From the NCBI GenBank assembly GCA_015067765.1, contig SVLV01000012.1, positions 1 to 44,659 of the forward strand: 44,659 nucleotides of DNA, read 5' to 3'. The position numbers and the translations under genes are program-made. The notes beneath the pieces are model-generated. The model had not been told where the DNA came from. It saw nothing but the letters and a program-made list of their open reading frames with translations, and did no database searches. Positions 15,643 to 29,324 of the stretch are shown here, piece by piece. Source of the stretch: Oscillospiraceae bacterium (GTDB lineage Bacteria > Bacillota > Clostridia > Oscillospirales > Oscillospiraceae). The number at the start of each line of letters is the position of its first letter. The first letter of the stretch is position 1.

Positions 15643-17739
15643 TTACTTTTCGCGCTTGGAAACCAGCTTCTCCTGCAGGCTCTTGGGCAGCTCAATGTAG
15701 TGGCTGGGCTCCATGGTATACTGACCACGGCCCTGCGTACGGGAGCGCAGATCGGTTGCATAACCGAACATCTCTGCCAGAGGCACATGTGCATCAATCT
15801 GCTGGGCACCGGAGCGCATCTCATAGCCCTGGATCATACCGCGGCGGGAGTTCAGGTCGCCGATTACGTCGCCCATGTACTCATCGGGGACGATGGCGCA
15901 AACCTTCATAATGGGCTCCAGCAGGGTAGGATCTGCCTTACGCATAGCCTCCTTAAAGGCCATGGAACCGGCAATCTTAAAGGCCATTTCAGAGGAGTCA
16001 ACCTCGTGATAAGAACCATCGTACAGGGTGACCTTCACATCCACAACGGGATAACCGGCCACAACACCGGAGAGCATAGCGCCCTGAATACCGGCATCGA
16101 TAGCGGGGATATACTCCTTGGGGATGGCGCCGCCCACGATCTTGTTCTCAAACTCATAGCCCTTACCGGACTCGTTGGGCTCCACATGGATCTTAACATG
16201 ACCGTACTGGCCCTTACCACCGGACTGACGGGCATACTTGGTATCCTGGTCCACGCCCTTGCGGATGGTCTCCTTGTAGGCAACCTGGGGTGCACCCACA
16301 TTGGCCTCCACCTTGAACTCACGCAGCAGACGGTCCACGATGATCTCCAGATGCAGCTCGCCCATGCCGGCGATGATGGTCTGACCAGTCTCCTCATCCG
16401 TATAGGTACGGAAGGTGGGATCTTCTTCGGCCAGCTTCATCAGAGCAACGGTCATCTTCTCCTCGCCAGCCTTGGTCTTGGGCTCGATGGCCACGCGGAT
16501 CACGGGGTCAGGGAACTCCATGGACTCCAGGATGACGGGGTTCTTCTCATCGCACAGGGTATCACCGGTGGTGGTGTTCTTCAGGCCGACCACAGCGGCG
16601 ATGTCGCCGGCGTAGACGGTCTCAATATCCTCGCGATGGTTGGCGTGCATCTGCAGCAGACGGCCCACGCGCTCGCGCTTGCCCTTGGTGGCATTGAGCA
16701 CGGAGGAACCGGTGTTCAGCACGCCGGAATAAACACGGAAAAAGCTCAGACGGCCCACATAGGGGTCGGTCATGATCTTAAAGGCCAGAGCAGCGAAAGG
16801 CTCATCGTCGGTGGAATGACGCACTTCCTCCTCGTCGGTCTTGGGATTGACACCCTTAATAGCCTCGATGTCGGTGGGAGCGGGCATATAGTCGACAATG
16901 GCATCCAGCAGCTTCTGCACGCCCTTGTTGCGGTAGGAAGAACCGCAGACAACGGGGATCATTTCCACAGCGATGGTTGCCTGGCGAATGGCTGCACGGA
17001 TCTTGGCCTCAGGGATGTCCTCGCCCTCCAGGTACATCATCATGATCTCATCATCGAACATGGTGATGGCATCCAGCAGCTTCTCGCGGTACTCAGCAGC
17101 CAGGTCCTTCATATCCTCGGGGATCTCCTCCTCGCGGACATCCTTACCCAGCTGATCATAGTACACCTCAGCCTTCATCTTGACCAGGTCGACGATACCA
17201 ACAAAGGTATCCTCCTTGCCGATGGGCAGCTGAATGGGCACGGCGTTGCACTTCAAACGATCAGCGATCATGTCCAGCACATGATAGAAATCAGCACCCG
17301 TGATGTCCATCTTATTGACATAGATCATACGGGGGACATGATAGTGGTCGGCCTGACGCCACACAGTCTCAGACTGGGGCTCCACGCCTCCCTTGGCGCA
17401 CATAACCGTCACAGAGCCGTCCAGCACACGCAGAGAACGTTCCACTTCCACAGTAAAGTCCACGTGGCCGGGGGTATCAATCAGGTTGATACGGGTCTGG
17501 GGGAACTGCTGCTCGGAACCGGTCCAGTAGCAGGTAGTAGCGGCGGAGGTGATGGTGATACCACGCTCCTGCTCCTGCTGCATCCAGTCCATGGTAGCGG
17601 TACCCTCATGGGTCTCACCGATCTTATAGTTTACGCCGGTGTAAAACAGGATACGCTCCGAAGTGGTGGTTTTGCCTGCATCGATGTGGGCCATGATGCC
17701 GATGTTTCTTGTGTTTTCCAGGGTAACTTTTCTCGGCAT
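15643..17739 (-). CDS. fusA: Elongation factor G
   Basis: EF-G is the GTPase that drives ribosomal translocation and, with RRF, subunit recycling. The 698 residues cover all five domains. The G domain begins [20 protein letters not shown] (P-loop), with [14 protein letters not shown] in switch I, DTPGHVDF in switch II and NKMD for guanine recognition. Domain IV contains the [11 protein letters not shown] segment and the tip near [16 protein letters not shown]. The canonical [16 protein letters not shown] start is preceded by a GGAGAACG-type site. It lies 24 bases after rpsG in the str operon. Confidence 0.98.
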   Translation of the reverse strand: MPRKVTLENTRNIGIMAHIDAGKTTTSERILFYTGVNYKIGETHEGTATMDWMQQEQERGITITSAATTCYWTGSEQQFPQTRINLIDTPGHVDFTVEVERSLRVLDGSVTVMCAKGGVEPQSETVWRQADHYHVPRMIYVNKMDITGADFYHVLDMIADRLKCNAVPIQLPIGKEDTFVGIVDLVKMKAEVYYDQLGKDVREEEIPEDMKDLAAEYREKLLDAITMFDDEIMMMYLEGEDIPEAKIRAAIRQATIAVEMIPVVCGSSYRNKGVQKLLDAIVDYMPAPTDIEAIKGVNPKTDEEEVRHSTDDEPFAALAFKIMTDPYVGRLSFFRVYSGVLNTGSSVLNATKGKRERVGRLLQMHANHREDIETVYAGDIAAVVGLKNTTTGDTLCDEKNPVILESMEFPDPVIRVAIEPKTKAGEEKMTVALMKLAEEDPTFRTYTDEETGQTIIAGMGELHLEIIVDRLLREFKVEANVGAPQVAYKETIRKGVDQDTKYARQSGGKGQYGHVKIHVEPNESGKGYEFENKIVGGAIPKEYIPAIDAGIQGAMLSGVVAGYPVVDVKVTLYDGSYHEVDSSEMAFKIAGSMAFKEAMRKADPTLLEPIMKVCAIVPDEYMGDVIGDLNSRRGMIQGYEMRSGAQQIDAHVPLAEMFGYATDLRSRTQGRGQYTMEPSHYIELPKSLQEKLVSKREK

Positions 17740-17763
17740 ATCGTTCTCCTTATCTCCGACGGA

Positions 17764-18234
17764 TTACCAACGGAAGTGGGCGAATGCCTTGTTGGATTCG
17801 GCCATCTTGTGGGTATCCTCACGCTTCTTCACGGCTGCGCCGGTATTGTTGGCGGCATCCATGATCTCACCGGCCAGGCGCTCAGCCATGGTACGCTCAC
17901 CGCGGGCGCGGGAGTAGTTGGTCAGCCAGCGCAGACCCAAGGTCTGACGACGGGCGGGACGAACTTCCATGGGGACCTGATAGGTGGCACCGCCCACGCG
18001 GCGGGCCTTAACTTCCAGGCTGGGCATAATATTTTCCATAGCCTGGCTGAATACTTCCAGGGGCTCCTTCTCGGTCTTCTCCTTGATGATGTCGAAAGCA
18101 CCATACACGACCTTCTGGGCCACGCCCTTCTTACCATCCAGCATAATGCTATTGACCAGCTTGGTCACCAGCACAGAGCCGTACATGGGATCGGGCAGAA
18201 TTTCTCTCTTGGGAACATTACCTCTTCTGGGCAC
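17764..18234 (-). CDS. rpsG: 30S ribosomal protein S7
   Basis: S7 nucleates assembly of the 3' domain of 16S rRNA and lines the E site. A GTG start at 18234 gives [19 protein letters not shown], the exact family N terminus, and the usual 156 residues. GGAGGG lies 7 bases upstream. An ATG six codons earlier has that site inside its own coding sequence and is rejected. The conserved [19 protein letters not shown] and [16 protein letters not shown] segments are intact. It lies between rpsL and fusA. Confidence 0.98.
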   Translation of the reverse strand: MPRRGNVPKREILPDPMYGSVLVTKLVNSIMLDGKKGVAQKVVYGAFDIIKEKTEKEPLEVFSQAMENIMPSLEVKARRVGGATYQVPMEVRPARRQTLGLRWLTNYSRARGERTMAERLAGEIMDAANNTGAAVKKREDTHKMAESNKAFAHFRW

Positions 18235-18275
18235 TTTGCTTCCCTCCTTCATAATAATATGATTTCATAGGTACT

Positions 18276-18297
18276 CAACAGCCGGCTCAGGCTGTTG
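18276..18297 (-). promoter_or_regulatory. Stem-loop in the rpsL-rpsG gap
   Basis: CAACAGCC (18276-18283) pairs with GGCTGTTG (18290-18297) around a 6-base loop, about 40 bases before the rpsG GTG. In E. coli S7 represses its own operon by binding this intercistronic region. Whether this clostridial stem plays that role is inference. Confidence 0.45.
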
Positions 18298-18369
18298 CAC
18301 GGCCTGCCAAAGAGGTAATACTATATATAAAACCTATTCGGCAAAGCTCAAACAAAAGATTGCGGTAGC

Positions 18370-18786
18370 TTACTTGCTCTTGGGACGCTTGGCACCGTAC
18401 TTGGAACGGCCCTGCATACGACCCTGAACACCCTGAGTATCCAGAGTACCGCGGATGATGTGGTAGCGAACGCCGGGCAGGTCCTTCACACGGCCGCCGC
18501 GGATCATCACCACAGAGTGCTCCTGCAGGGAGTGACCAACGCCGGGGATGTAAGCGGTGACCTCATAGCCGTTGGTGAGACGGACACGGGCGATCTTACG
18601 CAGAGCGGAGTTGGGCTTCTTGGGGGTTGCAGTTCTCACGGCAGTGCAGACACCACGCTTCTGAGGAGCGGACAGATCAGTTTCCTTGTTCTTCAGAGTG
18701 TTCAGGCCCTTCTGCATAGCGGGAGAATTGGACTTGTAAGTAGTCTTCTTTCTGCCCTGCTTGACCAGCTGGTTAAAAGTAGGCAT
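18370..18786 (-). CDS. rpsL: 30S ribosomal protein S12
   Basis: S12 lies at the decoding centre and affects accuracy. The 138-residue protein has the conserved [17 protein letters not shown] loop and [16 protein letters not shown] loop. The two lysines in these loops that mutate in streptomycin resistance are both wild type. AAGGAGA precedes the ATG. It follows the L7Ae-like gene on the same strand and precedes rpsG by 135 bases. Confidence 0.98.
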   Translation of the reverse strand: MPTFNQLVKQGRKKTTYKSNSPAMQKGLNTLKNKETDLSAPQKRGVCTAVRTATPKKPNSALRKIARVRLTNGYEVTAYIPGVGHSLQEHSVVMIRGGRVKDLPGVRYHIIRGTLDTQGVQGRMQGRSKYGAKRPKSK

Positions 18787-18869
18787 GCTTTGTTCTCCTT
18801 TCTAAAGATTTTGCGGGAGTTTTCCACTCCCTATATTTTCCACGGAATAACCATTTTATTCCGGAAAAA

Positions 18870-19118
18870 TCAAACTTCTGTCACCACAGCGGCTGCGGCG
18901 GTACCCACCTGGATCCCGCAGGCGCGGCCCAACTGATGCATGGTGAAGGAATTTTCCACGGGAACACCCGCCTCCCGGCAGGCTTCCTGCAGGGGTTCGA
19001 TCAGTCTGGGATCGGCATCGCAGGCCAGATACACCTGCCGTGCGCGACCTGCGCTGACGGCGCGGCGGGTCTGCTTGAGCCCTGTAACTTTTTCCTTGGC
19101 TGACAGCTGCTCCAGCAC
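18870..19118 (-). CDS. L7Ae/L30e-family ribosomal protein (YbxF-like)
   Basis: This small 82-residue protein belongs to the L7Ae/L30e/S12e/Gadd45 RNA-binding family, whose bacillary members YbxF/RplGB sit between rpoC and rpsL and bind kink-turn RNA. The family core is visible: GLKQTRRAVSAGRARQVYLACDADPRLIEPL, with the AxDA-like centre and a C-terminal [20 protein letters not shown] hydrophobic strand. A GTG start is used, with AGGAGGG 7 bases upstream. It is the first gene of the str operon, directly behind a strong promoter. Confidence 0.9.
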   Translation of the reverse strand: MLEQLSAKEKVTGLKQTRRAVSAGRARQVYLACDADPRLIEPLQEACREAGVPVENSFTMHQLGRACGIQVGTAAAAVVTEV

Positions 19119-19177
19119 CGGGGCTCCCTCCTGCGTTGCATGACAAAATCCGCAGGACCCTTCCCGCGCAATTTAGA

Positions 19178-19206
19178 ATTATAGCATAGGCCTTTACCAC
19201 CGTCAA
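19178..19206 (-). promoter_or_regulatory. str operon promoter
   Basis: The minus strand reads TTGACG (19201-19206), a 17-base spacer ending TGC, then TATAAT (19178-19183): a near-consensus promoter with an extended -10. It drives the L7Ae-like gene, rpsL, rpsG and fusA. Confidence 0.88.
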
Positions 19207-19376
19207 GTAGATTTCTTTGAAAAAATTGTAGTTTTTACTGAAAATCTGCCACACTTTGTGTGCAATACAGAGGCGGCTTCGACGCACAGATCTTCCATAT
19301 TCATTCCTGTCTGCACTCCTGCGGCAGTCCCCTGAACACCCGGCATTTTTTCTTTCTGTTCCCCCCCCGCAGGCAA

Positions 19377-19406
19377 AAAAGTCCCGCCCTCACGGGCGGG
19401 ACTTTT
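19377..19406 (-). terminator. rpoBC terminator
   Basis: AAAAGTCCCGCCC pairs with GGGCGGGACTTTT around a 4-base loop, followed on the minus strand by six T. It lies 27 bases after the rpoC stop. Confidence 0.93.
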
Positions 19407-19433
19407 GGGGTTGATCAGACAGATCGGGAAGTC

Positions 19434-23156
<3,723 letters not shown>

Positions 23157-23177
23157 ATGATCTTGCTCCTCCTATCC

Positions 23178-26100
23178 TTAAAATTCATCGTCGTCGCTGT
23201 TGTAGGAGGCATCTACCTCTTCCTCTGCGACATAGTCGAAACCTGCATCGGCCAGCTCGGACTCATCGGCGTAGCGGTTCTGCCGCTCGTTCTCTGCGTC
23301 CATACGGGCCAGGTTGAAGGTATCCATGGCGTCCTCATCATCCTTCAGTTCGATCAGCTGACCGTCCTCATCCAGCACCTGGATATCCAGGCACAGGGAC
23401 TGCAGTTCCTTCATCAGAACCTTGAAGGACTCAGGCACACCGGGAGTGGGCACGTTGTGGCCCTTGACAATGGCCTCGTAGGTACGGACACGGCCGGTGA
23501 CATCGTCGGACTTGACGGTGAGGATCTCCTGCAGGGTGTAGGAGGCGCCGTAGGCCTCCAGAGCCCAAACTTCCATTTCGCCGAAGCGCTGGCCGCCGAA
23601 CTGGGCCTTGCCACCCAGAGGCTGCTGGGTGACCAGGGAGTAGGGGCCGGTGGAACGGGCATGGATCTTATCGTCGACCAGGTGGTGCAGCTTCAGGAAG
23701 TACACATAACCCACGGTGACCTTGTTATCGAAACGCTCACCGGTACGGCCGTCATACAGCCAGCTCTTGCCCTCGGGGTCAAGGCCGGCCATGGCCAGAG
23801 CCTCAGCAATATCCTTATCGGTGGCACCGTCGAAGATGGGGGTGGCCACCTTCCAGCCCAGGGTCTTGGCTGCATAGCCCAGATGGACCTCCAGCACCTG
23901 ACCGATGTTCATACGGGAGGGAACGCCCAGGGGGTTCAGAACGATATCCAGCGGCGTACCGTCGGGCAGGAAGGGCATATCCTCCTGAGGCAGCACGCGG
24001 GACACGACGCCCTTGTTGCCGTGACGGCCGGCCATCTTGTCGCCCACCTGGATCTTACGGCGCTGGGCAATATAGATGCGGACCACCTGATTGACGCCGG
24101 GCCCAAGCTCATCGCCGTTCTCGCGGGTGAACACCTTGGCATCCACCACGATACCGCTTTCGCCGTGAGGCACCTTCAGGGAGGTATCGCGGACCTCGCG
24201 GGCCTTCTCACCGAAGATGGCGCGCAGCAGGCGCTCCTCAGCGGTCAGATCGGTCTCACCCTTGGGAGTGACCTTACCCACCAGAATGTCGCCGGAGTGG
24301 ACCTCGGCGCCCACACGGATGATACCGCGCTCGTCCAGATCCTTCAGGGCGTCATCACCCACATTGGGGATATCCCGGGTGATCTCCTCGGGCCCCAGCT
24401 TGGTGTCACGGGCATCGATCTCGTACTCCTCGATATGGATGGAGGTATACACATCCTCCTTCACCAGCCGCTCGTTGAGCAGCACGGCGTCCTCGTAGTT
24501 GTAGCCTTCCCAGGTCATGAAGCCCACCAGGATGTTGCGGCCCAGAGCGATCTCGCCCTGCTCGGTGGCGGGACCGTCTGCCAGCACGGTGGGATCGGCG
24601 CCGCCATGGACCCGCTCACCCACAGAAACGATGGGCTTCTGGTTGATGCAGGTGCCGTGGTTGGAGCGCAGGAACTTCACCAGCTTGTAATCCTTGCTCT
24701 CGCCGCTGTCGTAGCGGACGGTGATGGAGGTGGCATCCACCTTGGAGACCACGCCGTCACCCTCAGCCAGCACAGCCACCTCGGAATCCAGGCAGATCTT
24801 GTGCTCCATACCGGTGCCAACGATGGGAGCCTCGGGCTTCAGCAGAGGCACGGCCTGACGCTGCATGTTGGCGCCCATCAGGGCACGGTTTGCGTCATCG
24901 TTGGGCAGGAAGGGGATCATGGCGGTAGCGATGGAGACCATCATACGGGGAGAGATGTCGATATAATCCACATACTCCCGCTCCACCTGCACGATCTCAT
25001 CGCGGTGACGGCAGGTGATGCGCTTGTTGGTCAGGCAGCCGTTCTCATCCACAGGCTCGGCAGCCTGGCCCACCACATACTGATCCTCCACATCGGCGGT
25101 CATATAGGTGATATCATCGGAGACATGATAGGTCTCATGGTCCACAGCGCGGAAGGGAGCCTCAATGAAGCCGTACTCGTTGATGCGGGCATAGGTGGCC
25201 AGATAGGAGATCAGGCCAATGTTGGGACCTTCGGGAGTCTCAATGGGGCACATACGGCCATAGTGGCTGTAGTGCACGTCACGCACTTCCATGTTGGCGC
25301 GCTCACGGCTCAGACCGCCGGGGCCCAGAGCAGACAGACGGCGCTTGTGGGTCAGCTCAGCCAGAGGGTTGGTCTGATCCATAAACTGGCTCAGGGGGCT
25401 GGAGCCGAAGAACTCACGGATGGCGGCGGTCACGGGACGGATGTTGATCAGGCTCTGGGGCGTCACCACATCCAGATCCTGGATGGTCATGCGCTCGCGG
25501 ATCACGCGCTCCATACGGGAAAAGCCGATGCGGAACTGGTTCTGCAGCAGCTCGCCCACGCAGCGCAGACGGCGATTGCCCAGGTGGTCGATATCGTCCT
25601 TGGTAGCCAGACCTGCGGCCAGAGAGTTCATATAGTTGATAGAGCCCAGGATATCATCCACAATGATGTGCTTGGGCACCAGATCATCAGCGTGCAGACG
25701 GCACTGCTCGATCAGCTCCTCACCCTCATACTGGCCCAGCAGTTCCTGCAGCACATCGAAACGGACGCGCTCCTTGATGCCGCAGGCCTCACGGGGATCG
25801 AAGTCCACATAGTGGCTCATATCGCACATGCGGTTGGTGAAAATCTTCAGGGTCTGGCCATTCTCCAGAGCCACCAGGATCTCGGATACACCGATGGCAT
25901 CCAGCTGACGGCACTCCTCGCCGGTCAGCACATGGCCTTCCTCGAAAAGGATCTCGCCGGTGGCAGGATCAGCTACGGGCATGGCCAGCTTCTGGCCGCG
26001 GGCGCGGGCCCACAGAGTCAGCTTCTTGTTGAACTTATAGCGGCCCACCGTGGACAGATCGTAGCGGCGGGGATCAAAGAACAGATTCTGCATCAGGGTC

Positions 26101-26855
26101 TCGGCGGAATCCAGCGTGGGGGGCTCACCGGGACGAAGCTTGCGATAGATCTCCAGCATGGCCTCTTCATAGGTCTTGCAGGAATCCTTCTCCAAGGTGA
26201 CCACAATGCGGGGATCATCACCGAATCGATCCAGAATCTCAGCGTCAGTCTTCAGGCCCAGAGCACGGATCAGGCAGGTGATGGGCAGCTTGCGGTTCTT
26301 GTCGATGCGAACCCAGAACACCTCGCTGGTATCGGTCTCATACTCCAGCCATGCGCCGCGGTAGGGGATCACCGTGGAGGTCAGCAGGGGCAGATCGGTC
26401 TTCAGATCAATCTCCTTGCCATAGTAGATACCGGGGGAGCGGACGATCTGAGAGACCACCACGCGCTCGGCGCCGTTGATGACGAAGGTACCGGACTGGG
26501 TCATCAGGGGGAAATCTCCCATGAAGATTTCCTGCTCCTTGATCTCACCGGTCTCCTTGTTGTGCAGACGCACGCTCACCTTCATGGGGGCAGCATAGGT
26601 GGCATCCCGGGCCTTGCACTCCTCCACGCTGTACTTGGGCGCTTCGTTCATGCTGTAATCGATGAAGCTCAGCTCCAGATTACCGGCATAGTCACTGATG
26701 GAGTCCACATCTGCGAACACCTCACGCAGGCCGGTCTCCAGAAACCACTGATAGGACTTCTTCTGGATCTCCAGCAGGTTGGGCATCGCCATGACCTCTT
26801 CGTGTCTGGCAAAATTCTTGCGGAGAGTTTTGCCGTAGTACTTATCCTTGGCCAT
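23178..26855 (-). CDS. rpoB: DNA-directed RNA polymerase beta subunit
   Basis: This is the beta subunit of RNA polymerase. It has about 1,225 residues with all conserved blocks. The rifampicin region reads [20 protein letters not shown] followed by [16 protein letters not shown]; the aspartate, histidine and serine most often mutated in resistance are wild type. The C-terminal [23 protein letters not shown] and [21 protein letters not shown] blocks are intact. The tail is acidic. The ATG at 26855 gives [19 protein letters not shown] two codons earlier has AAAGG at 8 bases and could be the real start. It forms an operon with rpoC; rplJ/rplL are not upstream. Confidence 0.98.
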   Translation of the reverse strand: MAKDKYYGKTLRKNFARHEEVMAMPNLLEIQKKSYQWFLETGLREVFADVDSISDYAGNLELSFIDYSMNEAPKYSVEECKARDATYAAPMKVSVRLHNKETGEIKEQEIFMGDFPLMTQSGTFVINGAERVVVSQIVRSPGIYYGKEIDLKTDLPLLTSTVIPYRGAWLEYETDTSEVFWVRIDKNRKLPITCLIRALGLKTDAEILDRFGDDPRIVVTLEKDSCKTYEEAMLEIYRKLRPGEPPTLDSAETLMQNLFFDPRRYDLSTVGRYKFNKKLTLWARARGQKLAMPVADPATGEILFEEGHVLTGEECRQLDAIGVSEILVALENGQTLKIFTNRMCDMSHYVDFDPREACGIKERVRFDVLQELLGQYEGEELIEQCRLHADDLVPKHIIVDDILGSINYMNSLAAGLATKDDIDHLGNRRLRCVGELLQNQFRIGFSRMERVIRERMTIQDLDVVTPQSLINIRPVTAAIREFFGSSPLSQFMDQTNPLAELTHKRRLSALGPGGLSRERANMEVRDVHYSHYGRMCPIETPEGPNIGLISYLATYARINEYGFIEAPFRAVDHETYHVSDDITYMTADVEDQYVVGQAAEPVDENGCLTNKRITCRHRDEIVQVEREYVDYIDISPRMMVSIATAMIPFLPNDDANRALMGANMQRQAVPLLKPEAPIVGTGMEHKICLDSEVAVLAEGDGVVSKVDATSITVRYDSGESKDYKLVKFLRSNHGTCINQKPIVSVGERVHGGADPTVLADGPATEQGEIALGRNILVGFMTWEGYNYEDAVLLNERLVKEDVYTSIHIEEYEIDARDTKLGPEEITRDIPNVGDDALKDLDERGIIRVGAEVHSGDILVGKVTPKGETDLTAEERLLRAIFGEKAREVRDTSLKVPHGESGIVVDAKVFTRENGDELGPGVNQVVRIYIAQRRKIQVGDKMAGRHGNKGVVSRVLPQEDMPFLPDGTPLDIVLNPLGVPSRMNIGQVLEVHLGYAAKTLGWKVATPIFDGATDKDIAEALAMAGLDPEGKSWLYDGRTGERFDNKVTVGYVYFLKLHHLVDDKIHARSTGPYSLVTQQPLGGKAQFGGQRFGEMEVWALEAYGASYTLQEILTVKSDDVTGRVRTYEAIVKGHNVPTPGVPESFKVLMKELQSLCLDIQVLDEDGQLIELKDDEDAMDTFNLARMDAENERQNRYADESELADAGFDYVAEEEVDASYNSDDDEF

Positions 26856-26861
26856 TTTCAA

Positions 26862-27140
26862 TACTCACGCCTTTCTTTCGCTTTTTATCAAAACTTTTTC
26901 TTACCAACTGTCAGTCATCGAATGATACACACGGATTTGTTGATTCTTTTCCTCTTCCCCTACTTGCCTTTTTCGCACCGCTCTGTTATGATGTCCATAC
27001 AAGAAAAGTGGGAAAATGGGCATAACATCCGATAATAAGCGATTTATTTTACCAAATCCTCCCCTCTTTGTCAATGGGTTTTGTGAAGATCTGAAGAAAT
27101 TTCAGGTCTTATTTTTTTAACTATCCCACCGTTTTTACAC
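26862..27140. other. rpoB leader region
   Basis: This gap holds the rpoBC promoter (27046-27074) and a leader of roughly 180 bases. I see no protein, strong hairpin or attenuator in the leader. Confidence 0.6.
27046..27074 (-). promoter_or_regulatory. rpoBC promoter
   Basis: The minus strand reads a perfect TTGACA (27069-27074), a 17-base spacer, then TAAAAT (27046-27051). Confidence 0.85.
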
Positions 27141-27176
27141 AAAAGGACGCTGCAGCAATCGCTGCAGCGTCCTTTT
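27141..27176 (-). terminator. galM operon terminator
   Basis: A perfect 16-pair stem, AAAAGGACGCTGCAGC with GCTGCAGCGTCCTTTT, closes on a 4-base loop just after the galM stop. Confidence 0.93.
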
Positions 27177-27177
27177 C

Positions 27178-28236
27178 TCATATTTCGTCCACGCGGTTTG
27201 TAAACCGGTATCGGGTGGTCTGCCGGTACGTCTCTCCCGCCCGCAGAATGGGACTGGGAAAAGATTCCCGGTTGGGACTGTCCGGCCAGCACTGGGCCTC
27301 CAAACAGAGACCGCAGCGGCGGCCATATATCGTACCGTCCTTTCCGCGGGGGCCATCCCCCAAATAGTTGCCGGAATAGAACTGGATACCGGGCTGATCC
27401 GTCCAGACCTCCATGGTAATGCCGCTGACAGGGCTTTGGACCGCGGCGCAGCACCTCACCTGTCCCGCCGGAGAATCCGGGATCCAGTTGTGGTCGTAGC
27501 CGCCAGCCCAGTGAAGCTGGTCAAATGCTGCGCCGATCCCTTCTCCGATCCGCACCGGCTGCCGCAGATCCATGGGAGTCCCCTCCACGAGCGCTACCTC
27601 CCCGGTAGGGATGGAGTGCGCATCCGTAGGGGTATAGTGTTCCGCCCGGATCTGTATCAGTTGGTCCGTCACCGGCCCGCTGTCATGGCCGGACAGATTG
27701 AAATAGGCGTGATTGGTGAGATTGCAGACCGTATCCCGGTCACAGACGGCCCGGTACGCAATGGTAAGTCCTTCCCCATCCAACCGATAGGTGACCTCCA
27801 CCCGCAGGCAGCCGGGATACCCCTCCTGCCCGTCGGGACTCAGCAGGGACAGGGTCAGGAAGTCCTCCCCTGCCGCCTCCACGGTCCAGACCTGGCGGTC
27901 AAACCCCATCACACCGCCATGCAGATGGTTCTGTCCGTCATTGGCGGCCAGCGTGTATCGAACTCCGTCCAGGGAAAAGGCTGCGCCACCAATGCGGTTG
28001 GCATACCGCCCCACCAAAGCACCGATGTACTGTCCCGGCTGATTGCGGTAATCCTCCAGCGTATCAAATCCCAGCGCCACATCCACTGTACGGCCCGCCC
28101 GATCCGGCACCCGCAGCGCACGCAGCGCACCGCCGTAGGTGATGATGTCGCAGGACAGCAGGTCGCAGGTAAGGGTATACTGCAGCACCGGTGTGCCGTC
28201 CGGCATAACACCGAAGGGCATTGGACAATTTTCCAT
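27178..28236 (-). CDS. galM: Aldose 1-epimerase (galactose mutarotase)
   Basis: This enzyme interconverts alpha and beta anomers of galactose or glucose in the cytoplasm, feeding the Leloir pathway. The 352-residue protein has the three family signatures: NHLHGG with its active-site histidine near residue 107, TNHAYFNLSG with the catalytic histidine near 175, and C-terminal GLCLEAQCWPDS with the catalytic glutamate. The ATG at 28236 is 6 bases after GGGAGGG. The ATG at 28242 overlaps the previous stop but touches that site. It is the last gene of a GNAT-GNAT-galM operon; no other Leloir gene is in the window. Confidence 0.93.
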   Translation of the reverse strand: MENCPMPFGVMPDGTPVLQYTLTCDLLSCDIITYGGALRALRVPDRAGRTVDVALGFDTLEDYRNQPGQYIGALVGRYANRIGGAAFSLDGVRYTLAANDGQNHLHGGVMGFDRQVWTVEAAGEDFLTLSLLSPDGQEGYPGCLRVEVTYRLDGEGLTIAYRAVCDRDTVCNLTNHAYFNLSGHDSGPVTDQLIQIRAEHYTPTDAHSIPTGEVALVEGTPMDLRQPVRIGEGIGAAFDQLHWAGGYDHNWIPDSPAGQVRCCAAVQSPVSGITMEVWTDQPGIQFYSGNYLGDGPRGKDGTIYGRRCGLCLEAQCWPDSPNRESFPSPILRAGETYRQTTRYRFTNRVDEI

Positions 28237-28238
28237 AG

Positions 28239-28682
28239 TCATCCCTCCCGGCTGCGCAGCATCCGCACATGAGGGATACCATCCTCCAGAAATTCCTCCG
28301 ACACTTCATGGAAGCCCAGCTTGGCATACAGGCTCTTGGCATACACCTGGGCCTCCAGCACAATCCGCTCTGCACCCAGCTGCTGCTCTGCCACCCGAAT
28401 GGCCTCCTGCACGATCTTCGTGCCCAGGCCGGTGCGCCGCTGCTGACTGATAACACGGCCGATAGAGACTTCCTCCTGCGCCGTTCCGGCCGGCAGAACG
28501 CGGGCATAGGCCTGCAGCCCCCCTTCGTCACGCATACACACATGCCAGGCCAGCGGATCATGGTCATCCACCTCCTGATAAGGGCACTCCTGTTCCACCA
28601 CAAAAACGGACACCCGCAGACGGTAGATCTCCCACAGTTCCCGGGCTGATAATTCTTCAAAATGTTTTACCACCAGTTCCAT
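28239..28682 (-). CDS. ElaA-family GNAT N-acetyltransferase
   Basis: This 147-residue protein is a predicted acetyl-CoA-dependent acyltransferase of the ElaA group. Diagnostic segments are LRVSVFVVEQECPYQEVDDHD, the acetyl-CoA pyrophosphate loop region VISQQRRTGLGTKIVQEA, and the C-terminal KLGFHEVSEEFLEDGIPHVRM. The substrate is unknown. AAGGAG lies 5 bases before the ATG. Its start is 2 bases after the preceding acetyltransferase gene and its stop touches galM, so the three genes are co-transcribed. Confidence 0.9.
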   Translation of the reverse strand: MELVVKHFEELSARELWEIYRLRVSVFVVEQECPYQEVDDHDPLAWHVCMRDEGGLQAYARVLPAGTAQEEVSIGRVISQQRRTGLGTKIVQEAIRVAEQQLGAERIVLEAQVYAKSLYAKLGFHEVSEEFLEDGIPHVRMLRSREG

Positions 28683-28684
28683 AG

Positions 28685-29218
28685 TTACTCCTTCATTTCC
28701 CGTACCGCCACAAAGCGGTCACAAACCAAATCGATACCCCGGTAAGGCTTCACCCAGCGATCTTTCTTCACCATGCCATTGCGGATAGCCACCTGTTGGG
28801 AGGCTGTATTGGTCTCACGGATGATGGAGCAGACTTCATCGGCCCGCAGCACCGTGAAGGCGTATTCCTTCCAGGCACGGGCCGCCTCGGTGGCATAGCC
28901 CCGGTGCCAGTGATCCCGGCGGAACTGGTAGCCCAGCTCCAGTACCTCCCGATCCACCCACAACTGCCAGGAAAGGCCACACTGTCCGATCATCTCTCCG
29001 CTCTCCTTCAAGACCACCGCACATGGGCCGAAGCCGTACTTTTCATAGCGGGCCATCTGCCGGTCCAGCATGGCACGGACCTCCTCATCGGAAAACGGGG
29101 TGTCATAGGCGGCACGAACCGTCAGCTCATCCTGAAAAATCCCGCACAAGGCCTCGTAATCATCCTCTGTCAACTGCCGCAGATACAGGCGCTCTGTCTC
29201 TAAAACAATATGCTCCAT
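28685..29218 (-). CDS. GNAT N-acetyltransferase, RimJ/RimL-like
   Basis: This 177-residue predicted acetyltransferase opens with the RimJ/RimL-type LETERLYLRQLTEDDYEAL. The acetyl-CoA loop is RRDHWHRGYATEAARAWKEYAF near residue 100, and the TASQQVAIRNGMVKK segment follows. It could modify a ribosomal protein, a metabolite or an antibiotic; the sequence does not decide. AAGGAGG precedes the ATG. It is the first gene of the GNAT-GNAT-galM operon. Confidence 0.88.
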   Translation of the reverse strand: MEHIVLETERLYLRQLTEDDYEALCGIFQDELTVRAAYDTPFSDEEVRAMLDRQMARYEKYGFGPCAVVLKESGEMIGQCGLSWQLWVDREVLELGYQFRRDHWHRGYATEAARAWKEYAFTVLRADEVCSIIRETNTASQQVAIRNGMVKKDRWVKPYRGIDLVCDRFVAVREMKE

Positions 29219-29270
29219 TTTCCAATCCTCCTTCTTCTCTGTCGGACGGTCGTGGGTTCTCTTCGCTTTT

Positions 29271-29300
29271 ACTATAAACGAAATACCCGCCGATGGTCAA
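29271..29300 (-). promoter_or_regulatory. Promoter of the GNAT-galM operon
   Basis: The minus strand reads TTGACC (29295-29300), an 18-base spacer, then TATAGT (29271-29276). The -35 lies inside the upstream terminator hairpin (29282-29314). Confidence 0.6.
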
Positions 29301-29314
29301 CATCGGCGGGTATT
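29282..29314 (-). terminator. nhaC terminator
   Basis: AATACCCGCCGATG pairs with CATCGGCGGGTATT around a 5-base loop, a perfect 14-pair stem 10 bases after the nhaC stop. The downstream T-run is weak (TTTCGTTT). Confidence 0.75.
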
Positions 29315-29324
29315 GATTTTACGA

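Larger units (their letters stand above)
19119..19433. other. Non-coding gap between rpoC and the str operon
   Basis: These 315 bases hold the rpoC terminator (19377-19406), an eight-base C run (19361-19368), and the str promoter with its leader. I see no gene or RNA element in the remainder. Confidence 0.7.

Noticed and set aside
15595-18270. Plus-strand open frame of 891 codons opposite fusA and rpsG
   Set aside because: Same cause: reverse of EF-G and S7 codons, with the same His/Gly/Leu composition.
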